The notes beneath the pieces were generated by a model. It did not search any database, was not told the origin of the DNA, and saw only the letters and a list, made by a program, of their open reading frames with translations. A stretch of DNA of 64,000 bases. Source: Pseudomonas kielensis. GTDB lineage: Bacteria; Pseudomonadota; Gammaproteobacteria; Pseudomonadales; Pseudomonadaceae. Positions 42,860-54,354 of the stretch are shown piece by piece. The DNA lies in assembly GCF_014236655.1 (NCBI RefSeq), contig NZ_JACMYG010000029.1, positions 1-64,000 on the forward strand, in the 5' to 3' direction. The position numbers and the translations under genes are program-made. Position 1 is the stretch's first letter; the number at the start of each line of letters is the position of its first letter.

Positions 42860-44341
42860 ATGGGTGCCTGGCTTAGCAATATCTCGCTGAAATACAAGTT
42901 CTGGGCGGTCAATGCCGTCGCCTTCGTGACCACCCTGCTGCTGGTGCTGTACGCCGTGCAACTGGAGCAACAGGCGCGCAGCGAGGCCGCTCGGCAGGCC
43001 GCTGGCGCGCAAGCGCAATTGCTCCGAGCCTGGCCCGCCACCCAGCCGTTGCCGGCTAATGACGCGCTGCTGAACTTCAGCTCGGGGCAGATTCCCACGC
43101 TCGACGAGCGGCCGTTGCCGCAATTGAGCAATGCCAGCGGCTGGGTCTCGATCAATGCCATGCCGTTGTTCGGCGACCATCTGCTGATCGGTGCCGAGGT
43201 CCTGTCGCGGGGCAATGGCGAACGCACTGCCGTCCTGGCCTACGGCCCGAGCCTGACCCAGGTATTTGCCGATCGCTTCGTCAACTACGCGGCGGCGGTG
43301 TTGATCCTGATGCTGGCGATGCTCGGCGCCTCGCAGCTGTTGATCCGCTTTCTGCTCAGCCAGCTCAACACCCTCAAGGATGTCATGTTGCATGTCGAGA
43401 AGACCGGTGACCTGTCCGCTCGGGTGCCGCTGTCATGCGCCGATGAAGTGGGTCAGATGGCCAGTGCGTTCAATGCCATGCAGGCCGGCTACCAGCGCGT
43501 GGTCAATACCGTCGCCCACACCGCGCGCCAACTGGATGTCGGTGCAGCGCGCCTGGCCAACAGCATGAACGATGTCCGTCAGGGCATGCTCGGCCAGCAA
43601 AGTGAAACCGATCAGGCCGCCACCGCGATCAATCAAATGTCCGCCACCGTTTACCACATCGCCCAGCATGCCGGCGCAACGCGGGACCTGTCGCAAACCG
43701 CCGACGACCTGGCAGGCAGCGGCCAGCAGGTGGTCAGTCGCGTGCAGCACTCCATTGCCGGGCTGTCCACCGGCGTGCAGCAGACTGCCGCAATGATCCA
43801 GCGCCTGGCCGAGGACAGCCAGAAGATCAACGGCGTGGTTGGCGTGATCCACAGCATCGCCGAGCAAACCAACCTGCTGGCCCTCAACGCCGCCATCGAA
43901 GCGGCCCGCGCCGGTGAGATGGGCCGGGGGTTTGCGGTGGTCGCCGACGAAGTGCGCAGCCTGGCCAAGCGGGTCCAGGCCTCGACCGATGAAATCACAC
44001 GCATGGTCTCGGCCCTGCAAGCGGGCACCCGCGACGCCGTGGACTTCATGCAGGATAGCTCCTTCAAGGCTGACGACTGCGTGCAGCAGGCGCAGGAGGC
44101 GGGCAGCGCCCTGGCAAAAATCACCAGCGCCGTGGCGCAGATGCGTGAAAGCAACACGCAGATTGCCGTGGCTGCCGAGCAGCAGAGCCAGGTGGCTGAA
44201 GAGATGAATCGCGCGGTGGTGAGCATCCGCGACGTGACCGAAAACACCGTGGCGCAGACCCTGGACTCGGCCAGCACCAGCGATGAGCTGGCAAAGCTGG
44301 CCGGTGAACTGAACCAGGCCATCGGCCAACTCAAGCTTTAG
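42860..44341 (+). CDS. Methyl-accepting chemotaxis protein
   Basis: 493 aa chemoreceptor. Transmembrane helices near 12-32 and 140-162 flank a small periplasmic sensor (~105 residues, much smaller than a dCache). HAMP covers about 165-220. The cytoplasmic coiled coil carries the hairpin tip SIAEQTNLLALNAAIEAARAGE, shown only in part as IAEQTNLLALNAAIEAA, and FAVVADEVR. No C-terminal NWETF-type tether occurs. ATG 42860 has AGAGAAGA upstream. A 7-bp hairpin without a T-run (44360-44378) follows the stop. Ligand unknown. Confidence 0.92.
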   Translation: MGAWLSNISLKYKFWAVNAVAFVTTLLLVLYAVQLEQQARSEAARQAAGAQAQLLRAWPATQPLPANDALLNFSSGQIPTLDERPLPQLSNASGWVSINAMPLFGDHLLIGAEVLSRGNGERTAVLAYGPSLTQVFADRFVNYAAAVLILMLAMLGASQLLIRFLLSQLNTLKDVMLHVEKTGDLSARVPLSCADEVGQMASAFNAMQAGYQRVVNTVAHTARQLDVGAARLANSMNDVRQGMLGQQSETDQAATAINQMSATVYHIAQHAGATRDLSQTADDLAGSGQQVVSRVQHSIAGLSTGVQQTAAMIQRLAEDSQKINGVVGVIHSIAEQTNLLALNAAIEAARAGEMGRGFAVVADEVRSLAKRVQASTDEITRMVSALQAGTRDAVDFMQDSSFKADDCVQQAQEAGSALAKITSAVAQMRESNTQIAVAAEQQSQVAEEMNRAVVSIRDVTENTVAQTLDSASTSDELAKLAGELNQAIGQLKL

Positions 44342-44453
44342 GTACTCTCACGGAGGGGGGGCTATCACCTCGATAGCCAACCTTGATTCGCCGCCTGTCA
44401 GGACCCGACCTATTCTTCAATCATGTGTTGTACACGGATCGAGGAGTACCTTC

Positions 44454-44816
44454 ATGGGCAAACGTCACCCCAATCTTCCCGCCTGGCAATGGCGGGCATA
44501 CCCGAACAATCACCAGCACCCGACCAACCTGGTTCTGCACCTGATTGCCGTGCCGCTGTTCATCCTGGGCTTTTTGCTGATCGTCTCCGGGGTGTTCAGC
44601 CTGAGCCTGGCCAATGTCGCCATTGGCGTGATCGGCTTGCTGGCCGCGCTGGGCCTGCAGCGCCACGGTCACAGCCTGGAAGCCCAGGCGGCCGAACCCT
44701 TTACTGATCGCAAGGATGCTGTCTCGCGGCTGCTGGTCGAGCAGTTCCTGACCTTCCCGCGGTATGTCTTGAGCGGCGGCTGGTGGCGCGCCTGGCGCGA
44801 ACGTCACCGCCGCTGA
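44454..44816 (+). CDS. Mpo1/DUF962-like membrane protein
   Basis: 120 aa with two or three hydrophobic helices. The N-terminal HPNLPAWQWRAYPNNHQHPTN resembles the conserved His segment of Mpo1-like proteins (yeast Mpo1 is an Fe-dependent alpha-oxidation dioxygenase), and NLVLHLIAVPLFILGF is the first helix. The C-terminus has the FPRYVLSGGWWRAW segment. Family assignment is moderate. GAGGAG lies 7 nt before the ATG. The 3' end touches the convergent thioesterase gene. Confidence 0.75.
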   Translation: MGKRHPNLPAWQWRAYPNNHQHPTNLVLHLIAVPLFILGFLLIVSGVFSLSLANVAIGVIGLLAALGLQRHGHSLEAQAAEPFTDRKDAVSRLLVEQFLTFPRYVLSGGWWRAWRERHRR

Positions 44817-44818
44817 CA

Positions 44819-45616
44819 TCAGGCGAAGATCGTCACCGTCTGGCGGCTCAGGGCAATCAATTGGCCCTCGGGGCTCCATAAGGCGGCAGCGGCATGGCCG
44901 TAGCCATCACGGGCGTGTTCGATCTCTACAGAGTACTTGCACCAGTCCAGGGTGCTCAGGGCCAGCAATGGTTGTACGAACTCGATGGTCCAGGTCAGCG
45001 TACTGCCGGCCGCTGGCTTGTTCAGGTGTGGCAACAAGGCCGGGGGCCAGGCATCCACCAGCGCCAGGATGTGCGCCTCGCTCACCACTTCGGCATTGGC
45101 TTCGTCACGCAAACGCACCCAGCCGCCCATGTCGCGCGACTTATTGCCGGTGAAAGGCAAGCCGCCGATGCTCCAGCGCATCGCCAGGTGGCGCATGAAC
45201 TCCGGCGTCACACCTTTGATGTATGGCAGCTCCTGGCACTCGTCCCAATGCTTCATCGCCGGCGCGGGTGCGGCCAGCACCTCGACCTCGGATGGTCGCG
45301 AGGCGCCGAAGCTGCCCTGGACCAGCGTCACCACCTGACCGTTCTGCACCGCTCGCCCCAGCACCTGGCTGACCGCCTTGCCTTCGCGCAGCACCTCGAC
45401 GTCAAAACGGATCGGCACGCCGGGCTCGGCCGGGCCGACAAAGGTGATCGCCAGCGAGCGCACCGGGCGCTCTGCCGGGACCCTGGCGCGCATGGCTTCG
45501 TACTGCAAGGCGGCGACCAGCCCACCAAAACTGGCGCGACCCTGCGCCCACTGCGCCGGAATGACCAGTTCATCAGGGGAACGGCGCACGGCGTCGAGTA
45601 ATTCGCTAAAGCGCAT
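44819..45616 (-). CDS. Double-hotdog acyl-CoA thioesterase family protein
   Basis: 265 aa TesB-like protein with two hotdog repeats. The N-terminal part reads AQGRASFGGLVAALQYEAM, where the Gly-rich hotdog helix binds the CoA; VRSLAITFVGPAEPG and ALVDAWPPALLPHL mark the first and second fold. It hydrolyses acyl-CoA in family members; substrate unknown. It is alone on its strand between the Mpo1-like gene and the CHAD gene. Confidence 0.87.
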   Translation of the reverse strand: MRFSELLDAVRRSPDELVIPAQWAQGRASFGGLVAALQYEAMRARVPAERPVRSLAITFVGPAEPGVPIRFDVEVLREGKAVSQVLGRAVQNGQVVTLVQGSFGASRPSEVEVLAAPAPAMKHWDECQELPYIKGVTPEFMRHLAMRWSIGGLPFTGNKSRDMGGWVRLRDEANAEVVSEAHILALVDAWPPALLPHLNKPAAGSTLTWTIEFVQPLLALSTLDWCKYSVEIEHARDGYGHAAAALWSPEGQLIALSRQTVTIFA

Positions 45617-45803
45617 GGCAACCTCAAGTCAGGGGAAAGGACTGCAGGATCTTAACCAGCCCAAGCGCTCTATACAGCACCTATTCCGGCCAAAGTGCCT
45701 GACAGATAGGCCGCCCTCGTAGCCGCTGCCGAGCAGCGCGAGGCGGCGTCGACGGCCGCAGGACGTTCATTGGACTTGGCAATGCATAACGCCGGCGCTG
45801 GAT

Positions 45804-46571
45804 TCAAGACTTGAAGCAGGCGGCGCTCAGCCTGTCGAGCACTTGATCGGCACGCGCCTCGGCCTTGCTCATGGTCTGTTGCCAAACCGCCACGCAGGGC
45901 AGCAGATCGGACTCATGCTCGGCCCTGGCCAACCATTGCCAGCAATCGTGCCAGTCGCCCAGCGCTGCCTGCGCCGCCTTGAGCCGTGGCATGGCGGCCT
46001 TGGGCAAACGATCCAGCTCCGGATAGGCTTCGATGGCGTAGCGCACGCGCTTGATCAGCAAGCGCAGGCGATGACGGTCATGGGCCGGATCGTGCAGGGT
46101 CTTGTCCAGGCTATGCCACTGCTTGGCCAGACGCTTCTCGATGCGTGCTCGCAGGCGCTTGAGCAGCCCCTGGCGCTGGGAGGCGCGCAGGAACCGAGGG
46201 AAGGCATCGAGCACCATCAACAACTGCGCCAACTGGGGACTGCCGGCCACCGCCGGGTAGGCTTGGGCCATCTGCCGAATGCGTTGCTCGGCCGCTGCGG
46301 TTTGCCCGTGGCTGAGCAGATAGGCGGCCAACACTTCGCGGTCACGCATCGGCGTGGTCAAGGTGCCCACGCCCGCCGCTGCCGCTTCCAGTTGCTCGAC
46401 GCCGGGCAAGCCACGCAAGGGGCGCAACAGGCTGCGTAACCGGCGCACCGTGGTGCGCAAGTCATGCAATGCCTCCGGGTCGGTGCTGGCACTCAGGCGG
46501 GCCTGGCAAGCCAGCAAACGCACATGCACGCCCAATACTTGAGCCACCAATCGATCCACCAACGCAGACAT
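45804..46571 (-). CDS. CHAD-domain protein
   Basis: 255 aa helical CHAD domain. The paired conserved His/Arg helices are EALHDLRTTVRRLRSLLRP and RHRLRLLIKRVRYAIEAYPEL. CHAD domains bind polyphosphate, and in Pseudomonas they localise to polyP granules (PhaM/ phasin-like relations are not evident here). No CYTH domain is fused. ATG 46571 has GGGGAGAACGGG upstream. The small lipoprotein gene is the next gene upstream on the same strand. Confidence 0.9.
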   Translation of the reverse strand: MSALVDRLVAQVLGVHVRLLACQARLSASTDPEALHDLRTTVRRLRSLLRPLRGLPGVEQLEAAAAGVGTLTTPMRDREVLAAYLLSHGQTAAAEQRIRQMAQAYPAVAGSPQLAQLLMVLDAFPRFLRASQRQGLLKRLRARIEKRLAKQWHSLDKTLHDPAHDRHRLRLLIKRVRYAIEAYPELDRLPKAAMPRLKAAQAALGDWHDCWQWLARAEHESDLLPCVAVWQQTMSKAEARADQVLDRLSAACFKS

Positions 46572-46658
46572 CCCGTTCTCCCCAGTCAACCCACTCATCC
46601 TCACCACTCTACGCTAGGCGCAACAACGGCTGTCGGTATTGCGCCAGGTCATGGATGG

Positions 46659-46937
46659 TTAGCGACCGGCGCGGGATTCGCGGATATAGAAGCGCGCTTT
46701 CTCGGCCTTGTTGGCGCAGCCTTCGAAGGCTTCGAATTGTTGCTGGGTCTTGGCCCCGGTCAGCAGCGACAGGGCCTTGGAGTAACTCACGGTGCCGGCG
46801 AATCCTTCGGCCTTGGCCAGGTCCAGCTCTTTCCAAGCGGAATCCAGTTGGCTGGCGCAGCTATCGCGATACGCCGTCTTGCCCGCGCAACCGGCCAGGA
46901 CCAACGCAATCAATGGCAGACAGATCCATGCTTTCAT
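46659..46937 (-). CDS. Small lipoprotein of unknown function
   Basis: 92 aa. Signal peptide with lipobox LVLAGC (Cys near 17), then a helical domain with two cysteines (RDSCASQLD and EGCANKAEK) likely to form a disulfide. GAGGTG is 8 nt before ATG 46937, so the longer frame is not used. Conserved in Pseudomonas as a hypothetical; no function recognised. Confidence 0.82.
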   Translation of the reverse strand: MKAWICLPLIALVLAGCAGKTAYRDSCASQLDSAWKELDLAKAEGFAGTVSYSKALSLLTGAKTQQQFEAFEGCANKAEKARFYIRESRAGR

Positions 46938-47150
46938 CAATGACACCTCAAGGTAGAAATACAATCGTGCAGGGTATGACGGTCAACGCAGGTAAAAGTG
47001 CCTTGGCCCATCGCTGGAAACTATAGCGTCGGCGAGAATACCCATGCGCCGTCATCCAGTGTCGAAAAAACGACTGCTTGTGTCTGTGTGATTGAAGCAC
47101 GCCCCTGAAAGGGTGCATTGTTAAAACCTGTTTGGCGAAGGATCAACTAC

Positions 47151-48188
47151 ATGAAAAAGCGTGTCGCACTGGTGCTCGGCTCCGGTGGCGCCCGGGGCTA
47201 TGCCCATATCGGGGTCATCGAAGAAATTGAACGACGAGGCTACGACATCGCCTGCATCGCCGGTTGTTCCATGGGGGCCGTGGTGGGCGGCATCTACGCC
47301 GCTGGCAAACTCGAGGAGTACCGTGACTGGATTGAAAGCCTGGACTACCTCGATGTGCTGCGCCTGGTGGACGTGAGTTTTCGCCTGGGGGCCATACGCG
47401 GCGAAAAAGTCTTCGGGCAGATCCGCAAGATCGTCGGCGAGATCAATATCGAAGAGCTGCGCATTCCCTACACCGCCGTGGCCACCGACCTGACCAACCA
47501 GCAGGAAATCTGGTTCCAGGAAGGCTGCCTGCACCAGGCCATGCGTGCCTCGGCGGCCATTCCGAGCCTGTTCACCCCGGTGATGCAGGGCAATCGCATG
47601 CTGGTGGACGGTGGCTTGCTCAACCCGCTGCCGATCGTCCCCGTGGTCTCCAGCCACTGTGACCTGATCATCGCGGTCAACCTCAACTCCACCAACCAGA
47701 AGCACTATCAGCTGCCGGTGATCCAGCGCCCCGCCGCGTTCAAAAGCCGCTTCGACAGCCTGATCAACTCCCTCGGCTCGCACCTGCCGTTCCGTCGCAA
47801 GCAGGCCGAACAATTGCTCCTGCTGGAGCAGGAAGCGTTGCGCAGCGAAGCCGCCGAGATCAACCCCTGGCTCGAAGGCGCCGAACCCGAGGCCCAGCAA
47901 CCCGCAGCCGCACCCGAAACCGAAGGGGCACCCAAGTCGGCAACCGGCTCGTTCATCATCGACAACGTCGGCCCGGCCTCCCTGCTCGACCTGATCAACC
48001 AGAGTTTCGAGGTCATGCAAACCTCCCTGGCGCAGTACAAGATTGCCGGTTATCCACCGGACATCCTGATCAACGTGCCAAAGCGCGTCTGCCGGTTCTT
48101 CGAGTTCTACAAAGCCCCGGAATTGATCGCCCTGGGCCGGGAGATTGCCCGGGACACCCTGGACCGTTACGAAAGTGAGCGCGATTGA
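47151..48188 (+). CDS. Patatin-like phospholipase (RssA family)
   Basis: 345 aa patatin. The oxyanion loop is GSGGARGYAHIG near 12, the nucleophile elbow is GCSMG near 44, and the catalytic Asp is in MLVDGGLLNPLP near 160. A C-terminal extension (about residues 200-345) has a Pro/Glu-rich segment. It lacks a signal peptide, so it acts in the cytoplasm. ATG 47151 has GAAGGA 7 nt upstream. It is convergent with kdpE, 22 bp apart. Confidence 0.9.
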   Translation: MKKRVALVLGSGGARGYAHIGVIEEIERRGYDIACIAGCSMGAVVGGIYAAGKLEEYRDWIESLDYLDVLRLVDVSFRLGAIRGEKVFGQIRKIVGEINIEELRIPYTAVATDLTNQQEIWFQEGCLHQAMRASAAIPSLFTPVMQGNRMLVDGGLLNPLPIVPVVSSHCDLIIAVNLNSTNQKHYQLPVIQRPAAFKSRFDSLINSLGSHLPFRRKQAEQLLLLEQEALRSEAAEINPWLEGAEPEAQQPAAAPETEGAPKSATGSFIIDNVGPASLLDLINQSFEVMQTSLAQYKIAGYPPDILINVPKRVCRFFEFYKAPELIALGREIARDTLDRYESERD

Positions 48189-48210
48189 GCATCCGCTGAC
48201 GGGACAAGGT

Positions 48211-48903
48211 TCACGCGTCGCTCAACAACCGATACCCCACCCCTGCCTCGGTCAGGATGAACCGTGGTCGGGTCGGGTCGTCCGCCAGTTTCTGGCGCAA
48301 GTGCCCCACCACGATCCGCAGGTAGTGACTGTCCTCGACATGGGTCGGGCCCCAGATGTCCTTGAGCAGTTGCTGCTGGGTGATGACCCGTCCGGCGTGG
48401 CGTGCCAGTTGCGCCAGCACTGCGTACTCCTTGCGGGTCAGCGCCACTTCGACGCCGTCGAGCAGGACGCGGCGGTACGCCAGGTCCACCGTCAGCGGGC
48501 CGATGGTCAGCGCTGCTTCCGGCGCCTGGCCAGCAGGAGCCTGGCGCAACAGGGCCCGGATACGGGCGAGGAATTCCTGGATGCCGAACGGCTTGGTCAC
48601 GTAGTCGTTGGCGCCACCGTCCAGGGCTTCGACTTTCTGCCCCTCGCTGGCACGCACCGACAACACCAGCACCGGCACCTTCGACCACTCGCGAAACTCG
48701 CGCAGGACCTGTTGGCCATCCATGTCCGGTAGACCGAGGTCGAGCACCAGCAAGTCCGGTTTGTTCAGCGCAGCCTGGGCCAGGCCTTCGCTGCCCGTGC
48801 CGGCTTCCAGCACTTTGTAGCCCTGGGAAGCCAGGCTGATGCGCAGGAACTTGCGGATCTGCGGCTCATCGTCGATGACCAGGATGGTCGTAGTCTGGCT
48901 CAT
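48211..48903 (-). CDS. kdpE: Response regulator KdpE
   Basis: 230 aa OmpR-family regulator. Receiver with the acceptor Asp in LLVLDLGLPDMDG and Lys in YVTKPFG; winged helix with LTRKEYAVLAQL and VGHLRQKL, ending GVGYRLL. Partner of KdpD, it activates kdpFABC under potassium limitation. ATG 48903 preferred to the GTG-type extension. Last gene of the operon. Confidence 0.95.
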   Translation of the reverse strand: MSQTTTILVIDDEPQIRKFLRISLASQGYKVLEAGTGSEGLAQAALNKPDLLVLDLGLPDMDGQQVLREFREWSKVPVLVLSVRASEGQKVEALDGGANDYVTKPFGIQEFLARIRALLRQAPAGQAPEAALTIGPLTVDLAYRRVLLDGVEVALTRKEYAVLAQLARHAGRVITQQQLLKDIWGPTHVEDSHYLRIVVGHLRQKLADDPTRPRFILTEAGVGYRLLSDA

Positions 48904-48951
48904 GATTTCCATTCAACATAAAGAACTGGCGACAGAGTAGCGCAGCTCGCC

Positions 48952-51603
48952 TCAGGCTTCACTTTCCAACCCCGGTTGTGCCTGCAACGGCAGGTGCAGG
49001 GTGATGCAGGTGCCATGGCCATTGATGCCATCGCCAACGCTGATGCGCCCGCCGTGGGCTCCGACCATGCCCTGACAGATCGCCAGGCCCAGCCCCGTGC
49101 CCTGCCCGCCCCGATCCCCGCGGGCGGCGGTGTAGAACATATCGAAGATCTTCGCCCGCTCCTCTTCCGGGATCCCCGGGCCTTCGTCACTCACCGAGAA
49201 ATACAGCTCGCTGTCCGTCGCCCCGGCACTCAGTTGCAGATGGCCCTGGACCGGGGAAAAACGTGCGGCGTTTTCCAGCACATTGACCAGCGCCTGTTCG
49301 ATCAGCGCCGCGTGCACGAACAGCAGCGGCAGTTCGGCCGGCACCTCGACAGCGACCTGCAACGGCGCCAGCACCGCGCGCAAGCGATTGAGCGCACTGC
49401 CAACGATATCGGCCGGCGACACCCAGTCGCGCGCCAGCTTCAGCGCGCCATGGCCCAGTCGGGTCATGTCCAGCAGGTTCTGGATATAGCGGTCCAGCCG
49501 CTCGGCTTCATCGCGCGTGCCTTCCAGCAGTTCGCGACGATCCTCCAGCGGGATCGCCTCGCCCAGCGCCAGCAGGCTGTCGATGCTGCCGCGCATGGAC
49601 GTCAGCGGCGTGCGCAGGTCGTGGGACACCGACGCCAGCAAGGCGCTGCGCAGTTGTTCGGTTTCACCGTGCAGGCGCGCTGCCTCCAGGTCTTCGGCCA
49701 ATTGGGCGCGGGCCAGGGCCTGGGCCAGGGGCTGGCTCAGCGCCGTCAGCAAGCGCCGCCGTTGGCCGCTGAGCGGCTCGTCTTCGCGCGGGCACACGCC
49801 GAGCAGGCCCAGCGGGCCGTCATCGACCGACAACGGCCACCACCACCAGCGACCGAACGGCAAGGTTCCCGTGCCCTTGCCCGCCGGCTGATCGTGTTGC
49901 CAGGCCCATTCGGCGGCCGCGCGCTCGGCTTCGGAAAACTGCAACGGCCCGCCGGTTTCCACCTTCCAGCCGCCCTGGGCGTCACGATTGACCAGGCACA
50001 ACTGCAGATCATTCCAGCCCACAAGGTGCTGCGCCGCCGCACTGACCACGGCCTGACGGTCAGTTGCGGCCGTGAGTTTGCGCGACAGGTCCAGCAGCTC
50101 GCTGGTCTCTTGCTGAGTATCACGCAGTGCCTGCAATTGCCGCCGCTGGCGGGCGGCGAGGTTGCCGGTGAGCGCCGCCATCAGCAGGAAAAACAGCAAG
50201 GTCAGCACGTCTTCTTCGCGCTGGATGGCAAACGAGAAGTTGGGTGGGATAAACAGAAAATCGTAGGTCAGGAACGACAGTGCAGCGCACACCAGCGCCG
50301 GCCCCAGACTACTGCGCACCGCCACCAGCAGCACTGCCGCAAGAAAGACCAGGGAGATGTTCGGCAGGGGCAGCAGGCTCGAGACGGCCCACGCCAGGCC
50401 GCAGGCCAACAGGGTGGCCAGCGGTGCCAGGGCGTAGTCGAACCAGACCAGGGCCTGGGGCGAACGCTGGCGCGGTGCGTGCTGTTGCTCATCGCTGTCC
50501 AGTACGTTGATTTCCAGGCCACGGGCATTACGCAACAGGCGTGAGGCCAGCCCGCCGCCAAACAGCCGCCGACGCCAACGTGGTCGAGACTGGCCGACCA
50601 GCACCAGGCTGGCACGCCGCTCGGCGGCGTGCTGAATCAGGGTCTTGGCCACTTCGCCGGCACGCAGCAACACCACTTCGCCGCCCAACCGTTCGGCCAA
50701 CTGCTGGGCGCTTTGCAGGCGCAAGCGCGACTGTTCATCTCTGGCGCTGCCGTTGTCCACATGCACCAGGCTCCACGGCAAATGCCGCCGCTGGGCCACC
50801 CGACTGGCGTGACGCACCAGGCGTTCGGCCTGGGCATCGCCGTCGACCCCCACCAGCAAGCGTCCCCGCACTGCCGGCGCGGCCTGGCCCAACTGCCGAT
50901 AGCCACGGCTGAGGTCGTCGTCGACCTGGGCCGCTGCGGTTTGCATCGCCAGCTCGCGCAACGCGGTGAGATTGGTCTGGGTGAAGAACGCATCGATCGC
51001 CGCCCGTGCCTGCTCGGGTACATAGACCTTGCCGTCACGCAGGCGCTCGAGCAGCTCACGGGGCGGCAAGTCGATCAGCAACAGCTCGTAGGCTTCCTGC
51101 AGCACCCAATCGGGCAGGGTCTCGCGCACTTGTACGCCGGTGATGCCGCGCACCTGGTCATTGAGGCTTTCCAGGTGCTGGACGTTGACCGTGGTGTAGA
51201 CATCGATACCGGCCGACAGCAGCTCCTGGATGTCCTGCCAACGCTTGGCGTGGCGACTGCCGGGGGCATTGCTGTGGGCCAGTTCGTCCACCAGCACCAG
51301 CTTTGGCCGGGCCTTGAGCAGGCCGTCGAGGTCCATCTCCTCGAGCATCACCCCACGGTATTCCGAGCGCAGCAACGGTTGTTGCGGCAATCCGCCGAGC
51401 AAGGCCTCGGTCTCCGCGCGGCCGTGGGTTTCCACCACCCCGGCCATGACCTTCACCCCCTGGCGCAACTGGCTATGAGCGGCCTGCAGCATGGCGTAGG
51501 TCTTGCCGACGCCGGGCGCCGCGCCGAGAAAGACCTTGAGCCGGCCGCGGCCGTCGTGGGGCAGATCGGCTAGCAGTGCATCGGCGCGGCCGGAGTCGCT
51601 CAT
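48952..51603 (-). CDS. kdpD: Osmosensitive potassium sensor kinase KdpD
   Basis: 883 aa. The N-terminal KdpD domain has a Walker A-type motif GAAPGVGKTYAML near 28, then a universal-stress-like domain (about 235-360), a DUF4118 membrane region of four helices (about 395-490), a GAF-like linker, and HisKA (SVSHDLRTPLTS) with HATPase_c (DEGPGIP, GTGLGLA). Such kinases sense K+ and ionic strength. It is 64 bp downstream of kdpC. Length is close to the family norm (~890). Confidence 0.96.
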   Translation of the reverse strand: MSDSGRADALLADLPHDGRGRLKVFLGAAPGVGKTYAMLQAAHSQLRQGVKVMAGVVETHGRAETEALLGGLPQQPLLRSEYRGVMLEEMDLDGLLKARPKLVLVDELAHSNAPGSRHAKRWQDIQELLSAGIDVYTTVNVQHLESLNDQVRGITGVQVRETLPDWVLQEAYELLLIDLPPRELLERLRDGKVYVPEQARAAIDAFFTQTNLTALRELAMQTAAAQVDDDLSRGYRQLGQAAPAVRGRLLVGVDGDAQAERLVRHASRVAQRRHLPWSLVHVDNGSARDEQSRLRLQSAQQLAERLGGEVVLLRAGEVAKTLIQHAAERRASLVLVGQSRPRWRRRLFGGGLASRLLRNARGLEINVLDSDEQQHAPRQRSPQALVWFDYALAPLATLLACGLAWAVSSLLPLPNISLVFLAAVLLVAVRSSLGPALVCAALSFLTYDFLFIPPNFSFAIQREEDVLTLLFFLLMAALTGNLAARQRRQLQALRDTQQETSELLDLSRKLTAATDRQAVVSAAAQHLVGWNDLQLCLVNRDAQGGWKVETGGPLQFSEAERAAAEWAWQHDQPAGKGTGTLPFGRWWWWPLSVDDGPLGLLGVCPREDEPLSGQRRRLLTALSQPLAQALARAQLAEDLEAARLHGETEQLRSALLASVSHDLRTPLTSMRGSIDSLLALGEAIPLEDRRELLEGTRDEAERLDRYIQNLLDMTRLGHGALKLARDWVSPADIVGSALNRLRAVLAPLQVAVEVPAELPLLFVHAALIEQALVNVLENAARFSPVQGHLQLSAGATDSELYFSVSDEGPGIPEEERAKIFDMFYTAARGDRGGQGTGLGLAICQGMVGAHGGRISVGDGINGHGTCITLHLPLQAQPGLESEA

Positions 51604-51668
51604 GGGAGGCTCTTCATTCAGGTGATTGGGGGGTGTCGCTCGGTTTGTCTGCGCAGGCCCGACAGCGC

Positions 51669-52220
51669 CTACAACGGCAACTGCTCAAGCGCCCGGTTCA
51701 ATTGCAGCACATTGACCACCGGTGGGCCTACCAGCGGCCGTTCGATATGCGCGTTGAGCAATTGGCGCAACGTCGCCACCGGCACATTTCGCGCAGCGGC
51801 AACCCGCGCCAGTTGATAGGCAATCGCGTCCGGAGGCAAGTGCGGATCGAGGCCGCTGCCGGAAGTGGTCAGCAACGCCAATGGCACCGGGCCCTGGCCG
51901 GGGACCAACAGTTTGTTGGCCTCATCGATGACCCGCGTAGCCAGCGCCGGGTTGCTCGGTGCCAGGTTGCTGGCGCTGCTGGAAACGGTGGCAAAGGCCC
52001 CCGCCGACGGCCGTGGATGGAACCAGGCATCACCGACGAAATCCTGGGCGATCAACGACGAGCCGCGCACTTTGCCATCGGCATCACGCACCAGGCTGCC
52101 ATTGGCCTGGTCCGGGAAGGCGACCTGGGCCACGCCGGTCACTACCAGTGGATAAGCGACGCCGGTAATCAGAGTCATCAGAACTAGCAGGCTCAAGGCC
52201 GGGCGAATCATTGTGGACAT
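51669..52220 (-). CDS. kdpC: Potassium-transporting ATPase subunit KdpC
   Basis: 183 aa with one N-terminal transmembrane helix (about 7-30) and the conserved SSLIAQDF, PRPSAG and DPHLPP segments. It stabilises the KdpFABC complex and aids ATP binding. It follows kdpB after 54 bp that contain a hairpin. Confidence 0.95.
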   Translation of the reverse strand: MSTMIRPALSLLVLMTLITGVAYPLVVTGVAQVAFPDQANGSLVRDADGKVRGSSLIAQDFVGDAWFHPRPSAGAFATVSSSASNLAPSNPALATRVIDEANKLLVPGQGPVPLALLTTSGSGLDPHLPPDAIAYQLARVAAARNVPVATLRQLLNAHIERPLVGPPVVNVLQLNRALEQLPL

Positions 52221-52245
52221 GTCACACCCCTCAATTCAGTTAAAA

Positions 52246-52266
52246 CGCCACGCACCAGGCGTGGCG
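52246..52266 (-). other. Intercistronic hairpin between kdpB and kdpC
   Basis: Perfect 8-bp stem CGCCACGC / GCGTGGCG with a 5-nt loop; on the minus strand TTTT follows. It resembles a weak intrinsic terminator or a 3'-end stabiliser. Confidence 0.55.
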
Positions 52267-52274
52267 CAGGTCCG

Positions 52275-54332
<2,058 letters not shown>

Positions 54333-54354
54333 CATCCAGCTCCTATACAGTGGC

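Noticed and set aside
46609..46836. 75-codon minus-strand frame between the CHAD gene and the lipoprotein
   Set aside because: It overlaps the lipoprotein gene in another frame and has no support.
48976..50544. 522-codon plus-strand frame opposite kdpD
   Set aside because: Gln/Arg-rich shadow of kdpD; no recognisable domain.
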